From the NCBI GenBank assembly GCA_030141605.1, contig JAQGDQ010000509.1:64001-95510 (forward strand): 31,510 nt of DNA. Reading direction: 5' to 3'. Positions 29,643 through 31,510 of the stretch are shown here, in pieces. The stretch is from Tubiluchus corallicola. Lineage: Eukaryota; Priapulida; Priapulimorpha; Priapulimorphida; Tubiluchidae. The notes below the pieces were generated by a model that worked only from the letters and a program-made list of their open reading frames with translations, had not been told where the DNA came from and searched no databases. The position numbers and the translations under genes were made by a program. Each line of letters begins with the position of its first letter. Within the stretch, counting starts at the first letter, position 1.

Positions 29643-31510
29643 CTGACAATATGTAAAATGTAAAAAATAAACATTTTACACTGACAAAACATTAAAATTT
29701 AACTAGTTCATCATATATAGTGTCTCTTATGATTATACAGTCCTAACATTGCTTGTAATGATGCTGTTTACATAGACATTAGAGTATTAACAAGTTATCA
29801 GGTATAACAAAAATCTCTGCATAATTAAATGTCTACTGTAGTTTGTAGGCCTACTTGTAGCTACTACCTAGTACTAGTTAATGAAACATTCAAGATTTTG
29901 TCTTTGCTCTTCAGCTGCTTCATGCATTTGACATATTTTGAGTTATTACTGACATGTTTCTACATTACTGACATGGTGTTGTCGTCTGTACACTTCAAAT
30001 TTGCGATATACTATTAATAAACAAAACACAGAGATAATAATATGACTATGTAATATGATAGGCTACGTCCACTGAAACAACTAAAGCAGCACATGCGCAA
30101 CGAGACTCATGCTTTGCTCTATCCCATAAACATAGTATCAACCTATTTATGGGGGTATGAAAGCAGCGTTAGTTCGCTCCCATGTTAAACAAAATGAAAA
30201 TCAACTGTTTTAGCTGAGAAAATCTTTTTCTTGTAAAGTTACCGGATTCTTTTTCCAGTTTTATTCACTATAAAAATGCGTTTGTATTATCAAATCAATA
30301 CGTGCCTTCTCACAGTCTAGCACAATCTTTTACGTACTGAACAGAGGCAAAACATTCTGTTTTAGCAATAATTTTTATGTGTTTTGTAAATAAATGTAGA
30401 TGGTACTATGTATACTGAGTCAAAATAAAATCTAAAAACAAATTAATAAAACCTAACTATTCTATTAGAAAATTCGAAAAAACACACAATTGTTAGACTA
30501 TAATTTTTTTCGAAATACTAAAGTCCTTTATAAGTACTCGAATCAGCACTCTATTCACACTTTCAATGAGTGTTGCCAGTGGAAACTAATGCTAAAATGG
30601 CACAGTTAAGAAACTTATACCAACATACACGAATAGACGAATGTAAAGTTAACATAAGACTAGTTTTGATTTTTTAACATCGCAGCCAGTTAAAGTTTTG
30701 CAGCCAACATACCCTAATGGATTACAACTGGGCCCAATTAAGACTGGCACACATTATGGCCTAGACTGTTTTGCCCACCTACAAGGGATCTCCTGCAGCT
30801 AGCCCACCAAAGAACAGCTACATGGATCCAAATGTAAATCTAAGTACAACATGGATTAACACGGGCTTGTTCATCTGTAAGGTAGGTCCCATTTTGGGCC
30901 TCGTAAGTGATGGCTTTACCTAGTTACAATACAAGTCAAAGTGGATTTATACAGTTAAACTGGGACCCGCCACATGCATAATGTGATAAACCAAATCGTG
31001 AAGTTTCAACCAACGAGTTTCAAGCAAGTACCCTAAAACTTATGTAATCCATTGCATTATTAAATGTTCAAGCACTAACAATGCTAATTAGTGAGATAAA
31101 ACTGTTACAATGGGAAGACGCATATGTATTCAATTGACAATATAAACATATTCATATCAGAAAAAATTAAAAGTTCTGCATAATATAAGAAAAAAGGTTT
31201 TTTAATCTAATCCAGTTGTTTTTCGTATGCAAACGGGGGATAAACACTTCTTTCATACCAAAAATAGGCAGACACTGTTTACGCTATAAAAATAAAGCAT
31301 GAGTCGCTAACCGTATTATGACGGAGTGTTGCGCGCATTCACTGCGTGTCCTTTCTAGGGATTATGTAATATAGATATATATGAGGATATTCAATTTCAC
31401 TCAATCCGCGGATCTAGTGGATGCGGATATTTACAATTGTGGATTTTGAGGTTGCGGATAAACAAAAAAGTGATGCCTCTCTCTGACGGCGAACCGTATT
31501 TCTCGTCAAT
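29643..31510 (-). other. Presumed CTDP1 upstream intron, truncated by window end
   Basis: No N-terminal FCP1 exon could be recognised in 1.9 kb. There is a short 8-bp hairpin (CCCATAAA near 30122 and TTTATGGG near 30144), and a run of short GCGGAT/ATCCGC motifs at 31405-31460. Either the first exon is beyond 31510 or it is too divergent to see by eye. Confidence 0.5.

Noticed and set aside
1-31510. CRISPR arrays, bacterial operons, prophage or plasmid features
   Set aside because: Nothing of the kind is present; the exon-intron structure and gene content are those of an animal genome.

Overview
The window is AT-rich metazoan nuclear DNA carrying parts of three conserved, intron-rich protein-coding genes separated and interrupted by transposon debris. 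Every coding exon called here has GT/AG splice sites, and codon phase is consistent at every junction except those of the uncertain TOX exon 2. The presence of a TOX-family HMG-box gene points to an animal. The small introns (about 0.3-2.9 kb), low G+C and short exons suggest an invertebrate, but the sequence alone does not fix the phylum.

Layout. (1) 1-3594, plus strand: the 3' half of the CCT/TRiC chaperonin subunit alpha gene (TCP1), five exons ending in a stop at 3592-3594; the 5' half lies outside the window. (2) About 3600-9440: intergenic, containing a degenerate dispersed repeat (about 4670-4860) and a non-autonomous pogo/Tigger-like element in reverse orientation (5973-6980). (3) 9441-18360, plus strand: a complete or nearly complete TOX4-like gene with an acidic N-terminal region, a lysine-rich nuclear localisation signal, an HMG box split over two exons and a TOX4-type Cys-rich tail. 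Its introns hold a foldback MITE, a 189-bp tandem repeat, a second pogo-like element and a tRNA-derived SINE. (4) 18360-20337: convergent intergenic region. (5) 20338 to beyond 29642, minus strand: the RNA polymerase II CTD phosphatase FCP1 gene (CTDP1), six exons with the DxDxT catalytic motif, the BRCT domain and the acidic C-terminus; the first exon or exons lie upstream of the window. Its introns hold LINE endonuclease and reverse-transcriptase fragments, a third TIR element and a degenerate ~280-310-bp tandem repeat.

Functional picture. TCP1 is a subunit of the cytosolic folding machine. TOX4 and FCP1 lie tail to tail, and both are known to act in dephosphorylation of the RNA polymerase II C-terminal domain: FCP1 as a phosphatase, TOX4 as a member of the PNUTS-TOX4-WDR82-PP1 complex. 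The adjacency is seen in the sequence; any functional meaning of it is inference. No new multi-gene system is evident. The most interesting signals are the decapeptide-coding minisatellite at the TOX4 N-terminus, a strong hairpin in a TCP1 intron, and a pogo-like element with clustered TGACTCA sites in the intron that splits the TOX4 HMG box.
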